Positions 1 through 12,496 of a DNA stretch of 64,000 bases are shown here, piece by piece (position 1 is the stretch's first letter; every line of letters starts with the position of its first letter). The DNA lies in assembly GCA_013397865.1 (NCBI GenBank), contig VZTI01003092.1:1-64000 (forward strand), given 5' to 3'. A program made the translations under genes and the position numbers. This stretch comes from Struthidea cinerea (Eukaryota; Chordata; Aves; Passeriformes; Corcoracidae). The notes below the pieces were generated by a model. The model did not search any database. It saw only the letters and a program-made list of their open reading frames with translations, and was not told the DNA's origin.

Positions 1-3000
1 CCAGGACACCCCAACAAGTAGCCTCTAGAAAGATGAGCAGATGTTTAAGTCTCAAAAGAAACAAAGAGAAAAAGCTGCAAGCTGGTCTTTCACACGGATG
101 AATTTCCCAAGAGCCTCTGCTGCTATGAAAAAGGCATCTAAGACAGAAGTAGACTGCACCTGTTTTTTTTTTTTTAAGTATTTTGATAGTGATTAGAAAG
201 AAGATATCTCATATTGGCAACTGGTTATGTGTGGGATGGTGCAAATGTTCATACTGAAACAAAGAGTTTGGGGATTTTTATGATCATAGAGTAGACTGGC
301 TTATAAGATTTTTTCTGTTCTAAACTGCTGGGAAATGATTTTATTTTGTGACTTTAAAAGTCCCAGAGTTCAATTTGATTATATTTTGAAATTCAGTAAA
401 TGGAACAACAGAAATCATCAGTAAAGTTGCCACTTATTAGATTGACCCAGCAGCCCATTTTGAGGAAAACCATTTTGCCAGACTTGGTTGAATTATCACT
501 AGTAGAAAAACATGTGTAAGAAATATGGAAGAACATGCTTTTACTGTGAGTTACCATTTACCGATAACTCACGGATGACAGAATCAGAAAAATTATTTTC
601 TTTCTCTTACATTTTCTGATTGGACTCAAAATGGAAAACTAAGTGCTATTTTGAGTGCTTTTATCTTGTAGAGTGAGAAAGGTGCCTTTGCTGTTATGGC
701 AAGGCCAAGAAATTCCTGGCAAGTCTTAGGGAAAACATGAAGCGTTCAACACCACATTTTTTTCAAATTCCAAAATCATTTATTGCCAGTGGTGCTCGCA
801 CTGAGGAAAGTGTTCTCTCCTTCATTGTGAACAACACTTGGTAACCTTTTCTCTTATTTAATATTAATTCTAGAGTTTGACTCCAGCATTGTTTCCGAAG
901 TTGCTATTTAATTGTATTTCACCTCAGCCTTAAATGTTTTGCTAGTTCTGTAAATTTATTCTGTACTGCACAATTTAGTAAGTAAATACCTATTTTTTGA
1001 TTTCTTCATGCTGTAATATATTCATTCAGCACCTTGGGGTACACTTTGTTCAATCACTCAATCATTCAATCATTCAGGTAATTTTTCTTTCCACATTGAT
1101 GATACTGATACCTAAGCACATAGAAGTTTAATGTATTGCATTATCAGGTCTCATAAAAATTTCACGCTCATATTAGAGCACATATCCCCTCTTAAAAGTA
1201 CAGATCTTTTAAGACTGCATGGATTCACATGATGAAACTCAGAACATATTTGGAATACATTTCTATGTCTTCTAGAATGGGTATGCAAATGCAGTCATGT
1301 AAATATTGGCTGGTTCCCTGTCACTGTTGTGGACTTCTATACTGCATAGATTACATTTCCTTTGAGAGATCTATTTTTTGCTCTCATTGAATTTATTTAT
1401 GGTGATTTATCTGGAAGAAGGTTGTTTCAGTTGCCGCCTCTTTCCCCCTTGGACCCTAACCCTGTGCTAAAATAGACCTACTGTCCTCTAAACATTCAAG
1501 GATGGTGCATGAGATTTTCTGAGTTTATCATCCTGGTGTGTAGTTCTTCATCAAATGACTCTCTGTAATCAAATTAGATTACCTCCAGCATGTTATCCTT
1601 GTCTGCTTTCTGTTGTATCCTTGAAAAGGTACTGGTGGGCTTGTCAGACAAAGATTTACTCTGTATAAAACCAACCTGAGTGTTTTTGTCCATCTCAGAT
1701 TTTTCTCGGTGCTGTGTGATCTCAGGGTTTCTCTTCTTTTTGAGGTCCAATGTCTTATCTTTCTTCTTTCTTTCAGCTTTGCTCAGTATTGGCAAGGCTA
1801 TGTCAGTTTCCCTTTAGAGAATTACTTGGTTTCAGTCAACCAGAAATTCAACTCACTACTTCCTTTCAGCTCCAGAGAAAAAGACTATTTGACCTTCAGA
1901 CCTTGATTGGATTCGGTGATTAAGTGCCATGTGGATGGTTTTAAGGTCCCATTCTCTCACTGGAGGTCTGAAGACATCTAGCAAAAGTGCTTAGTATTTC
2001 ACATACACAGACCTTTATTCTGCTTGATGCCCAGATATTTATACTCATAGGACATAGACACACTCTGCGGTCTGTGGGCTCTGTTCTCTGTGTGAGGAGG
2101 TAGATTGGACCAATCCGAAGAAGTGGGCTGTGGCAAACATCCCTGCCCTATGCTGGCTGTAAACATCTTTCGCTTTGTGCTGTCCCATTTAAAAGCCATA
2201 AATGACTATTTCTTGGGGATATTCTCCTAGAATAACCCATGCAAGTTACTATTGCTGAATAGTTTGGCATTAAAGGTAACTTTTCTGCCTTATTTTATAG
2301 AGTTCCAATTATTCAGAGCATGAAGTTTCTCACCCACATTTTGCCTTTAGCAGGTGAGAAATGTGGTGCAAATCAGTGGAATTATTGGTTCCTTAAAATT
2401 GCCCAAATGTTCAGGAGCTTTGCTGACTCACAGACTACGTAAACACAGTGTGCGTCTTAGCAGGGAATTCAGATCAGTGCTCACTTTCATGCCGTATAAA
2501 TCACAGCGACTACATTTATAAATACAATTTACTGAGCTGCTCTTTAAAATAATGGCCTTACGTATTAATCTTCTCAAGCATTCATGTGCTTGTTTCTTTT
2601 TGTGCTACAATTATTATTCAGGTTCCTTTGCTAGCATCAGTGCATTGCTAAAAGGGAGAGCTTGTGTTTCCTTAAGTACCACATATTTAATAGCAGCGAC
2701 ACTTTTTGAAGACAGAGAAAAATAGCTCTGTATGCTTCATCCCAGAAAGTGGGGGGAAAAAAAAGTACATTAGACAGAATGTATTCATAATTCTGGAATA
2801 TATACACAGTCACTTAGTTGGATTGCAGGAATGTTTGGCAGAGAATAAGACCCTACAAATTTCTACAATTAAGTCCTATCCAGTAGATGGCATCCATGCA
2901 CCAACACTTGAGCCTGTGCTCAAAGTACAGTTCAATGAAGAGTTTTGCAATGTTTTATTTATGAAAGAAAATTAACTTTGAATCTTTGTGTTTTGCCTCA

Positions 3001-3354
3001 GGCAATATAAGCAGTAAACATGATTTTCACACCAATAGGTAACAAATAATTTTCTTAACAAATTAGATGGACCCTGATATCTGTTTCTGATTGCTTTAGA
3101 GCAATGTGTGTATAATACATTTCTCTTATATTCAAAATCTTTTGTTTTACATGGGATAAAGTGAAAATGACTGGAGATATGCTGTGAATATGAATTATCT
3201 TTGGAAAACAGGCGTTTTGTGGTTTTAAGACCTGTTGTTAATAAGTGTATAAGACGTTCCATTTTTTGGCTCCCTGGTGCTTCATAGAGGTGTTTTGCTT
3301 TCCTATATCAGCATCCTTGATATTATAACAATATATTTCACAGAAGCTGCTTAG
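1..3354. other. unique AT-rich DNA, no gene seen
   Basis: No repeat family, splice-bounded exon or RNA gene is recognisable. A run of 13 T lies at 163-175, and one short octamer repeat near 1.05 kb is listed separately. The open frames here are under 100 codons, show no domain, and lie in AT-rich sequence where such lengths are expected by chance. Confidence 0.6.
1051..1074. repeat. octamer microsatellite, three copies
   Basis: Three tandem copies of an 8-bp unit CAATCATT. The first copy differs by one base (CAATCACT). It is short and probably arose by replication slippage. Confidence 0.85.
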
Positions 3355-3500
3355 TTACAGCTCACAAGAAATACCCCTATGAGGCATTGCCAATCTGTGG
3401 TGATATATCTATACTCTTCTTGTAATTGGGAAACAAGGTATTGAAGCATAGTGCCAGAGCAAGGAATTAAATCCAGGATAAGTGATTCTGCTTCCCTGGT
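3355..3500 (-). mobile_element. possible MIR-like SINE relic
   Basis: The order of short blocks resembles the reverse complement of a MIR SINE: a stretch like 'ttgtaattgggaaacaagg', then 'gccagagcaaggaatt', then 'aaatccaggataagtgattc'. In MIR the matching blocks are the AAACTGAGG segment, the GGCAGAGC segment and the AACCCAGGTCT segment that carries the tRNA-derived B box. Divergence is high, as expected of a SINE that stopped moving long before birds arose. I matched it by eye from memory, so a profile search is needed. It could be chance similarity. Confidence 0.3.
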
Positions 3501-6328
3501 GTGTCTGTTACAGATGTTCCTCAAAATTATCCATGCCAGCCCTTACACATCTGGCAGCACTGCAATGCAGCAAGTATAACTGCACTTTTCTTCAAAGAGC
3601 TGAAGTTTCTTGTGATTTCTTGTATCTGTAAAGGCACAGGGAAACAGGTTGGTGAGGATGCTTCACAGATCTTTTGGGACTGGATAGCTTTTATATTGTG
3701 CTAAGGATGGTTGGATTCCAATTCTGCATTTCTAAATTCACTGGAGAGACATACTGGTTGCATTTATCCAGCATTTGAATTGAATTGAACACAAATGTTC
3801 AAAAACTTGTGACCATTTAATTTCATTTCCAATTGCTTCCCAAATTCCTTTTTGTTAAATAGAATACTTTTTAATTTCTCCATGGAAATTTTTAAAAACC
3901 TGGTGTTTGTTTAGAAATGATGTTATTCAATCCCTAAATCTGTCTGCAGAGCAGTTTTGAAAAAGCTTATTCCTTTGTACCATCCTGCTTGAACATATAA
4001 TCCAAATCCAACTGTGCTGGCAGTGAATTCCCCTCTGTAAGAGTTCTGACAACAAACCTGTGATGGGTTAAAGTGCTGACTGAGACACTGACCTTTTTCC
4101 TCTGGTGATAGAGAAATTCTTCATTAGGCTTGCACCTGAATTTCAGACAGCTAGAATTAGGGGAAATGAAACTGTCCTTAAGAGGTTCATCTTCATGTAT
4201 TATTAAACAACAGGTTCTCCCAGACTGGGTGTTTTATCACACTCGATCTTTTATTTTCTTCGGAATGAAAACTTTGAGGGCTGGTGTAGAGTTACGCAAG
4301 ATTTTCTTTCAGAGGAGTCAGCTGGCTTGAGGTCTCTGACCGCTATCCTGGGAGCATGGACATTACCTCCAGAGACAACAGGGAATTAATGTCATGTCTA
4401 AGTTGGTTTGTTTCCCTGGATACCGTTATCTAACAATGATTCCTCCTTTAGTCTAATGAAACTGGAAAGTTTGATTTTTGGTATAAATGGCAGTTAAGCA
4501 AGGTACAAAATGACTGTATACTTCTTTTAATAGTGAGTTTTTCACGTTCAATTTAACCCTTCCTTCCTTTATGCTCTGTGCACTGTCTTCAGGGCATTAT
4601 TCCTAACACAAAATATTTTTCAACCATTGAGATTAGAACAGTTTTTTTCCTTGGTAAGATTTAAAGAAACTTTTAAGTAATTCTATTCTGTGACTGATTC
4701 TTTGGGAAAAGTTGAATGTATTACACAAAAGATGACTATTGAATTTGCAACAAATTCAGCATCCTTATGAAATACTATGCTTGAGACCTTGACTTAATGA
4801 AATTGTTTAACAAAGCATATCAGTCAGCTGCCTCTATTACATTCTAACAGATATATTTCAATAAATTCACTCCTCTTTCAAGTAAAATTTCCCTCTGATT
4901 AAGTCGTGCCTGAAGCTGAATTTTCTTTTTAAAGTTTGAACAAAAACTGTGAAATCATTTGTGACTTACATCCCCCAAATGAGATTTTTCCCTACAGAAA
5001 AATTATTGCAGTATTATTTTAGTCTTTTTAAGGATAAAAATGGATAAAGCTTGAGATCTGAAGATTACTTTAACTGTCTACTGAACTAATCCCTGATGAG
5101 GAGTGGTTTGGTGACTAGTTAAGAACTGACTTGAAAAAAGGTGACCATGTCACATTTAAAATAATAGTGGATTTAGAATATGTTTTGAATGTACAAATTT
5201 CAGTTTTGACCACTGTATGCACCTCCATTGGTGGTGACTGCATCCTGACCAACAAACCTCCTAGCTTTTCTTGATCCATATTCCTAAATTATTAGCTGTA
5301 AATGATTTAGATTAGCCAGGAATCAGACACAGAGCCCTGACTGAGCAAAGGAACACAAAATTCATCCTGGCTTATGAATCTCTTACAAAGAGTAGAGACC
5401 CTGAGCAGTTCAAATTTAGAACTGAGCACTCAGTGCTCCTTGAGGAGGTAAATTTTATCTCCTGAGAGTTGAATTGTGGACTTCTGGGGCTAAAGACTTG
5501 AATGTAAAATGTCTCTGAATCGGAGACAGAAGATGTGTCAGATATCCAGAGACTGAGTTCACAATTTACTGCCTCATATATTGAAACAAACTGGGTTTAG
5601 TGATTCACTGCTAAACACATAGCTAAGACATCTACTTAAAGGGAAGTTAGGGCTTTTTTACTTAAACATTGTTCATTTGGAATATAATTACTTCGGGAAA
5701 TGTTGACCTTTACATGTCATGAGTAGGGTGCTGTCAAGTTTTGTGTTCCAAAATTAGATTCTGCAAAAAGAAAGGCTAAAAGGATAGTAGAAAAATAGAA
5801 GAAGAATAAATACATCTCAAACTTGTTAGGAAACAACTGGGAAAGGAACGCTGTTTTTTGTTACCTCACTGTGTCAGAAGCAAATGACAAAACCTGTTTC
5901 AGTGGAGAAAAAATGAAGCCTGACATTGAGTACGAACGTTCTTCCACCTAGCTCTGAGCAGACCTTGACACCTCTACATTTCCAGGGACCTTTGTGAGGG
6001 TTTCCACAGCTGAGGTGCAGGTACAAGTGGGAATAATCTTTGTAAGAGCCAGGGAAAGGAAGGATCAGTAAAAACATGAGCAAACATGGTCTTGAAAATC
6101 TGTCATTTGCAACTATCCTTGAAAATTCCCAAGAGAGAAAACATGCATCGGACTCTCCCCCAAATTAAGCACGGGAAATTTTTCTGCTTTTCCCTTCCAA
6201 TAAAGGCATCTTTTCATGCCCCAGTTTTATGTGGTGGAAAGTAGAAGGTAAGAAGAAAGAATAAAAAGGGCAAATTAAAACATACAGATGGACGAACATG
6301 GAGACAATAATTTTTGGTCTATATGTTA
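3501..6328. other. unique DNA, no gene seen
   Basis: No mobile element or coding exon recognised in this 2.8-kb AT-rich stretch. Open frames are short and carry no domain. Confidence 0.55.
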
Positions 6329-6777
6329 ATTGTCCTGGCCCATCTCTCAAGTGTGTCCAGGGCCCTATGGAAGGCATCCCTTCCCTCCAGCGTGTCAAAT
6401 GCACCACACAGCTTGAGGTTGACAGCAAACTTGCTCAGGGTGCCCTTTACCCCTCATCCATGTTGCCAACAAAGATATTGAACAGCACTGGTTCCGATAC
6501 TGTTGAGTACCTCAGCCTTCTCTATGTCCCAGGTGACCACATCTCCTGTTTCCTTCTGGTGGAGGCCTCCATTTTCCCTAGTCTTCATTTTATCACCCAC
6601 ACACCTATATATGTTGAAGCTTTTCATGTTGTCTTTGACATTCCTCATCAGATTTAATTCTATCCAGGCTTCAGCTTTCCTAACTTGATCCCTTGTTACT
6701 CGGACAATTTCTCTGTATTCCTCCCAGGCTACTGTCCTTGCTTCCACCCTCTGTAAGGTTTTCCATGCTGAGTTCTT
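6329..6777 (-). mobile_element. CR1 LINE ORF2 fragment with internal deletion
   Basis: On the - strand two separate parts of the CR1 ORF2 protein are joined. From about 6777 down to 6500 the frame reads as the region just before the reverse-transcriptase core, including WEEYREIVR, RKAEAWIELNL and DIEKAEVLNS. It then jumps to the later RT segment with PVLFNIFVGNMDEG, LSKFAVNLKLCGAFDTLEGR and LERWAR, ending near 6329. In an intact CR1 these parts are several hundred codons apart. Everything between them, including the catalytic core, is gone, and the join is near 6500. A frameshift after NMDEG confirms the copy is dead. The 3' UTR is absent. Confidence 0.9.
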
Positions 6778-6808
6778 CAATAAGAACTGAGTTCCATGCT
6801 GAGTTCTT
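6761..6808. repeat. 31-bp-spaced direct repeat with hairpin
   Basis: The 17-mer TTCCATGCTGAGTTCTT occurs at 6761-6777 and again at 6792-6808. Between them AAGAACT (6783-6789) can pair with AGTTCTT (6771-6777). The first copy is the 5' edge of the CR1 fragment, so this may be a small duplication at or after its insertion. Confidence 0.8.
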
Positions 6809-8610
6809 AAATTACCAGCTCACTCATCACTCAGTCTAACAACAGCATGCTTAGGGAGGTCTTCAGACCACAGGAAAAGATCTCCCAGGGAGATTTGAGT
6901 TCAATACTGTGATATAAACCCCATAATGTTCTGTTCCAAGGGTATCCCTGGTCTGATGTTATTCAATTCTGTGACATAAACAGCTAAACATCTCAGAAAA
7001 AAAAAGGACACAAGGGACTATTGAAATTATAATGATAGTTAGATCTGTTCTATGCAGCCAGTTTCTGAAAGTTTAATGTTATTTCTCAGCTGCCAGCATA
7101 AAAAGGCGTATTGAATTTCACGGAAATCAAACATCCTAAAAGGAGTAATTAACCCCTGGAATAACAATGCTTGCACTTGGACTTCTCTTCAGGTTCTCCG
7201 CTGACTCCGCCTGTCTCATAACCCTTTTAATTGCTGCATTTCATCAACAAGTCATAACTGAACACTAAGGTTAAATAAACAGACCAAAATGAAGAAGTTT
7301 TCAAACCAGTGCTCAACTTGAAATGCAAGGTACAATGACAAAAAAACCCCAGTTTTTAGTTAAATCTATGCTTAATTGCTTCCCTAAATTACAGCAGAAA
7401 CTTGCATATATAGTGATTAAAGACTGGAAAAAATGGGGTTCCATGATAAGAATGCAAAAATATTTTATTTTCAATTTGCATTTCTGTAGTACTTTATTTC
7501 TTCAGAGCATCACACTTACGAAATGCTACTCATGCAGGGAAGATGACATCAGTGACACTGCATTAAGCAGATATCATGACTGTGACTCTCCAGGAACACT
7601 GTGTAAGTCACTCTACTTTCATCTTATGATTTCATGAGCAAAGAAAGGAGAGGAATTCAGGGACACGGAAGAGAAGAATTCAGGGACAAATCTGCCTTGT
7701 GTTACACACAGCTCTAGGAATTCACTGAAAAAAAGTTATGGTGTAACATATATGTGCTGTAATTATGTAGCAGACCGAACAGGTTATCAAGCTTTGCTAA
7801 CAGCTAGTGATCCTTGAAAGAAAATCCTACCAGATTCCTTTTAGCTGCACAGACTATAGCAATTTATCAGATGAGAGAGTGGCCACTTGCTCCTCCTCTC
7901 CTTACCTTGTAGAGGGTCTAGCAGCAATGTATTGAAGGAGATGTGAGGGTCTGCAGACACACTAGAAGTGTTTTGACATGTGGGGCGTAATGTAGAGGAG
8001 CCAGCTTGTCTGAGATCTTGCTTGCAGCATGAAAACAGCATCCAAAATGGACAAGTCTCATTTTGTTCATGAGCTCACTCCCAAACTTCATCTGAAAATC
8101 TAAACAACACCAGGATGATAAGGCCGAAAGAAACTAATACAGTCTTCTAATGTGCTATGTGAAGCACACAAACCCCAGAATGATAATAATATATTTTTTT
8201 TCATTTGCTAAAGCCTGCAATTCAATTAACTCAAAGACTTTAGAAAGACATTTCTTCTTGAGCTAAAGGCAGACATTTGTGATTTACACTCCCTTTAGTA
8301 AGGATCCGAAGGCTATTGAATCTTATTGATGAAACGAGTTTTGCATCTTACTTCCTAATTGAATATTTCTCATCTGAGTTGACAGTTCATGTGCCATTGT
8401 TCTACAAATGTAGAAAGTATTGGAAAAATGGAGTGCACCCATGTGGTACAGCCTCTGATTTGGAATTGGTTTAACTTGTCTGAAATTTTCAAGATAATTT
8501 TTAAAGTAGAACTCATTGCAGTATTCCTGTCAGGGGTAGCAAACCTCTTATGCAGATGATGATCTTGCTGCTTGGCATTTGTACAAGTAACAGTCGTTCA
8601 GTTGTCTTTG
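6809..8610. other. unique DNA, no gene seen
   Basis: Apart from a 23-bp tandem duplication at 7648-7689, nothing is recognisable. Open frames are about 100 codons or shorter, without domain signatures. Confidence 0.55.
7648..7689. repeat. 23-bp tandem duplication, about 1.8 copies
   Basis: Unit one (7648-7670) and a partial second unit (7671-7689) share GAGARGAATTCAGGGACA, with one mismatch in the first 18 bases. Confidence 0.85.
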
Positions 8611-8766
8611 CCACAGAAATCATAGAAATCACAGAATGGTTTGGGTTGGAAGGGACCTTGAAGATCATCTTGTTTGATCTCTCTTATGATGGACACAGAT
8701 GCCACCCACTAGATCAATTTTCTCAGGGGCCCTTCCAACCTGGCCTTGAATGCTTCCAGGGATGAC
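8611..8766 (-). mobile_element. CR1 LINE 3' tail
   Basis: Reverse complement of the CR1 3' UTR and terminus. It opens with the inverted terminal repeat (AGAAATCATAGAAATCACAG), then GGTTTGGGTTGGAAGGGACC, and continues to CCTGGCCTTGAATGCTTCC. The element's 3' end is therefore at 8611 and its 5' truncation near 8766. It is non-coding and 5'-truncated, as most CR1 copies are. Confidence 0.95.
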
Positions 8767-9939
8767 ATGACACCAGGTGAGCAGGACTTCTTTCAGGATT
8801 GACTGTAGACCTTAATTCTGGTAAAATAAATTTCTTAGTCTTTCTTATTACACTTCAGAAAAGCTAAGTGAGTTTATTCACCCTTTCCCTCGCTCATGAT
8901 GAAGGCAGAGGAAGCAGGATTTCATAATAGAAAAGACCAGTAATCAATTCTTCACCCTAATCTCAGAAGTCAGGTTGCTGAAAAAGCAGTGTTGTATCAA
9001 GAAGGATGTTGCAGACAAGTTTGGAAAAATCTCTCTCTTAAAAAACTGTGTGCAACTTTTCCATTTTCACTGGGAGGTCAGAAGGCAGAAAGAAGTCACC
9101 AGGTACAATCATAAGTAGTTCACAGCAGCTCAATGCTTCTCCCACTGTCAAGCAAAAATGATAGGCCATTAGACTCTCAGAGTAGAAAGATCCTGTTTTG
9201 GTGACAGCTGCTCTGGTGTGTAATGCACTGAGGAAGATGCCATTAGGCGTAATTAAACAGAAAACCTAAAACATAAGGACAGAGACCTTTTTTCTTCTCA
9301 AGATGAAAACCCTCTGTGTACATACAAAATTATCACCCATCACAACCATCGTCTCTTTTGCCCCTCAGGAAAACAGACAGATGTCCAGCTGGCAGGGAGT
9401 GTGAAGAGTGTTACAGTCTCAATTTGCTTCAAGCTACATCTTTCTAATCCCATTGGTGCATTTTTTCATCAATTTCTGCTTTGCACGTGTTTCCCTGTTT
9501 CCTGGGCTGCTGTTTCTTTTCTCCATGTTTCCAATGAGTGTGTTTCTACCTTCATCTCAAAAATGATTCTGTCATGCCTGTCTGTTGGTTTTGTCTGTGT
9601 CATCCTCCTTTATCTCCTGTATATTCTCCCCATTCCCTCTTTTCTACACGTGGCTTCTGGACACTTGTTCCCTAATATTGGACCCAGTTCCTTGATTAGC
9701 TTGTCTGATCACCAAATAGGTGGGATGCCTTAGATCCCTAGTGCTGACCTGAGCAGGGGCCAGGAAACTTCTTTCAGGCATTCAGACACTTTTCCCTGTT
9801 CCCTGAACATCCTGTTTTGCTTGAGGTTCCAGTGCTAGTGATCTCCTCCTGGTACCTCTCCAGTTGATAATGCTTTCTAGGACCCGACAGTCCTGGTCCC
9901 GCTGACTGCAGTGCCCCCAGAGATGCTCTCAGATGGACT
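8767..9939. other. unique DNA, no gene seen
   Basis: No repeat or exon recognised. A 110-codon open frame at 9401-9733 (+) is rich in hydrophobic residues only because the strand is T-rich. It has no signal for translation or splicing. The last 200 bp or so lie next to the candidate LTR and could be ERV-internal, but I see no primer-binding site. Confidence 0.45.
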
Positions 9940-9945
9940 CCAGTA

Positions 9946-10397
9946 TGTCGCTGTCACGTCTGAGACAGGTAAAGAAAACAACATGGAGTCCAGGCTTATG
10001 AACAAGTGGAAGTGCTTTAATAATTTTCCAACTACTTTTATAGGATAGATCACAAAAAGTGTGTTGAGTGGCAATAGGTAATTGGTTCCTCGGCCATCCA
10101 ACCCTTGAGAGGGTTGGCCAAGTTCTAAGATACTTATTCCAAAATATTTTCAAAGTTAAAAATAACAATCTTGCAAAACAGCTTGTGGGTGCAAGAAGTT
10201 TATGAAACCGTGACCTTGTTTAAAATAGTTTACATAGGAAAGACAGTCTGCTCACAGAATATTGAGAAAAGGCTGAAGAATTTCTCTGCTTCTAGCTTTT
10301 TAGCACCTACAACTGTAGGGTCCTCTTCTTCCTCCCTAAGCCAAGCAGAGGCCTCTTGGCTGGCTCTTGTGCCCTCCAATGTGCATTTGCAGACCTA
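9946..10397 (-). mobile_element. candidate solo LTR of an endogenous retrovirus
   Basis: Read on the - strand this segment has LTR promoter order. A CCAAT box (complement of 10081-10085) is followed about 40 bp later by TATAAAA (10036-10042) and then ATTAAA (10016-10021) as poly(A) signal. A U5-like tail ends in ACA at 9946. The hexamer CCAGTA directly flanks it at 9940-9945 and 10398-10403, as a class II (ERVK-like) target-site duplication would. Against this, the - strand 5' end reads TAGG rather than TG, so the upstream edge may be wrong. No internal retroviral genes or second LTR are present. Confidence 0.45.
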
Positions 10398-10403
10398 CCA
10401 GTA

Positions 10404-11029
10404 CTGTTTGATAAAAAAGAGCCTAAAGAAACATTTCATTGCACAAGGATAGTTCCCAGATGGGAAAGTAAGGAGGAAAGACTATCTCCAAGCCTCTCAA
10501 CCAGTTGCTTCCTTCTCTCCATCTCCTTCTGCTCTGCTCTTGCTGCAAATACAGCTTCTTTGGCTCAGTGATATGTTGTAAAAAAACCCCCATTCTTCCA
10601 AAATATAAGCACACCTAAATAATTTGCTGAAATTGTGTCTTGTGTTCATATAGAAAAAGTTAAGCTAATTTTTTTTCAAAAAATGGATTTTTTTCAGCTA
10701 TTCTTTTTAGTAAAGGTTGACTCACATATTTTTCCGTGATTCAAACCAAATGTAAACTCTTTTCAGGGCCCTACTCCAAACCTTTAATTTGAGATTATTT
10801 CCAAACACTTTTATTTCGGAATTTTCTGAAACAAAAATCCCTTTTGAATTTATTAATATTCTAGCAGCTGGGAATCTTTAAAAAAAACCAAACATGGGAT
10901 AGATGAGCTCAGAGCCCTTCTGTCTTTCTTTCAGGGAACTGACATTTTTTCAGTAACTGTGCTTTGTTAAATCCAGGAAAGGCAGATCTCCCAAACCTTT
11001 AGTAAGTGTTCATGCATTTTTTCCTAGAT
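10404..11029. other. unique DNA, no gene seen
   Basis: AT-rich sequence with short T runs. A good pyrimidine tract plus AG ends at 10934, but no convincing downstream exon or donor follows it. Confidence 0.5.
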
Positions 11030-11345
11030 TCATCCAATAATTTAGGTTTAAAAGGACCTCCAGAGGTCATCTAATCTAACCCCTACACAAAACAGGAACA
11101 GTTATCAAAGGTTACTCAGGGCATTGTCCAATTGACTTTGGAGTATCTCCAAAGACAGAGACTGTAAAGCCTCTCTGAGACCCTGTTCCACTGTTTGATC
11201 AGGTTCTTGGTGAATAAAATATAATCCTGATATATAACCAGAATTTTTCATGTTTTGGGTGGTGTTCCTCTCATATTGTAAGTTAATTCTGCATTCCTGA
11301 GAAGAGTTTGTCTTGGTCTTCTCTACGCCTCTCTGAAGACAGATT
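11030..11345 (-). mobile_element. CR1 LINE 3' region, older subfamily
   Basis: Reverse complement of a CR1 3' part. Landmarks in order are AAAAGGACCTCCAGAGGTCA, TCTAATCTAACCCC, GTTACTCAGGGCATTGTCCA, CCTCTCTGAGACCCTGTTCC, a degraded 'gtgaataaaat' for the usual GTGAAAAA segment, and a final GAAGAGTTTGTCTTGGTCTT. It is more diverged than the copy at 8.6 kb. The 3'-terminal repeat is degraded to 'gattcatcc'. Confidence 0.85.
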
Positions 11346-12496
11346 TGTGTATGTTAATGTTTGTTGCTCATCTACTGTCCATATTGGGGTTTCTTTTCTC
11401 ACAAACACACAATTGACAGTTGTGTCTACTTTCTGCTCTTTTTCATTCCTTTTTTCAAGGGTAATTGTCAGTAGGTTTTGTAATTGTCATAGTTCTATTC
11501 ACTTTTCCATGTGGATTCAGGTTAAAAACTCTTTTCAACACCTTTCTCAAATTATGAAGAAATCACTTGCAGCTCCCTAATGCAGTTCACTTCCATCTCT
11601 GACCTGCACATAGAGCAGCTCTGAATTTAGTTCTTCTCTTTACTTCAGAGGGGTCCTCATCAATTCTGACTTGCAACACTTTGAAATCAAAGGATGGGGA
11701 TAAAACACTCCTGTCAGTATCAGTCATTCCATTACAAATTCTTCACAGCTTAAAGATACCTTGCTTAGGAATAGGAGCTGTCATTCACTTTACATGCTAT
11801 CTGATTTAAAGCTCTTTGAGTGATACACTCATGCATTCTCCTGATCATTGAAGTCTTAATACTTCCCTGCATGTATCCAAAGAGAGCATTCCTTTCTTTC
11901 TGGACAAAGCGAATCAGACTTGTGGCAATATCACTTAGAATAGTCAGCCTGCATAACGGAACAATTAATTAAAGCCTAACTTGCCTATTAGTGATTATGT
12001 AAATAAAGATCTATCTTAAGCAAACGATTTTGTCATCTACAGGAAAAATTTTGTCTGCATGTCTGTGAGGTCAATGGATTCCCACAGTACTACTATTTAA
12101 AAAGCTTTATCTAATAAAGACATAGAAGTCCCCCTTGTTAGAATTATGGATGGGCTATATTTTACTCATGTCCAGTCTTTAACTCTTTAGCATCTAGTCA
12201 ATGCTGTTTCCCTCTATAATCAATAAAAGTGAGTAAAAAATATTGACTCATCGAAAGTCAATAGTTATCCTAGGATGGGATGAATCACCTTCAACACATT
12301 TACACTGGCTATAGGCAGAGTCAAAATGGACTAATTTAGATCACTTGCTGACAAAACTTATGAGAGATTCTACCCCTGCCCCCCATGTTATCCCTGTTAA
12401 CCAGTGTGTGTCTGTCTTTGCCCATTACTTTGATCCAGTCTTGAGCCCAAGGGTGCTATCAGGCCTTAAAAATAACAGCAAGGCACGACAAACCAA

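Noticed and set aside
6165..6688. Several overlapping frames near 6.2-6.7 kb as a host gene
   Set aside because: They are antisense or out-of-frame shadows of the CR1 ORF2 fragment.
9401..9733. 110-codon hydrophobic frame that looks like a membrane protein
   Set aside because: The hydrophobicity follows from a T-rich strand. There is no start context, exon signal or family match.
10912..11001. Exon after the strong acceptor ending at 10934
   Set aside because: The donor candidate (TTAGTAAGTG) is weak and all frames are short; it lies just before a CR1.
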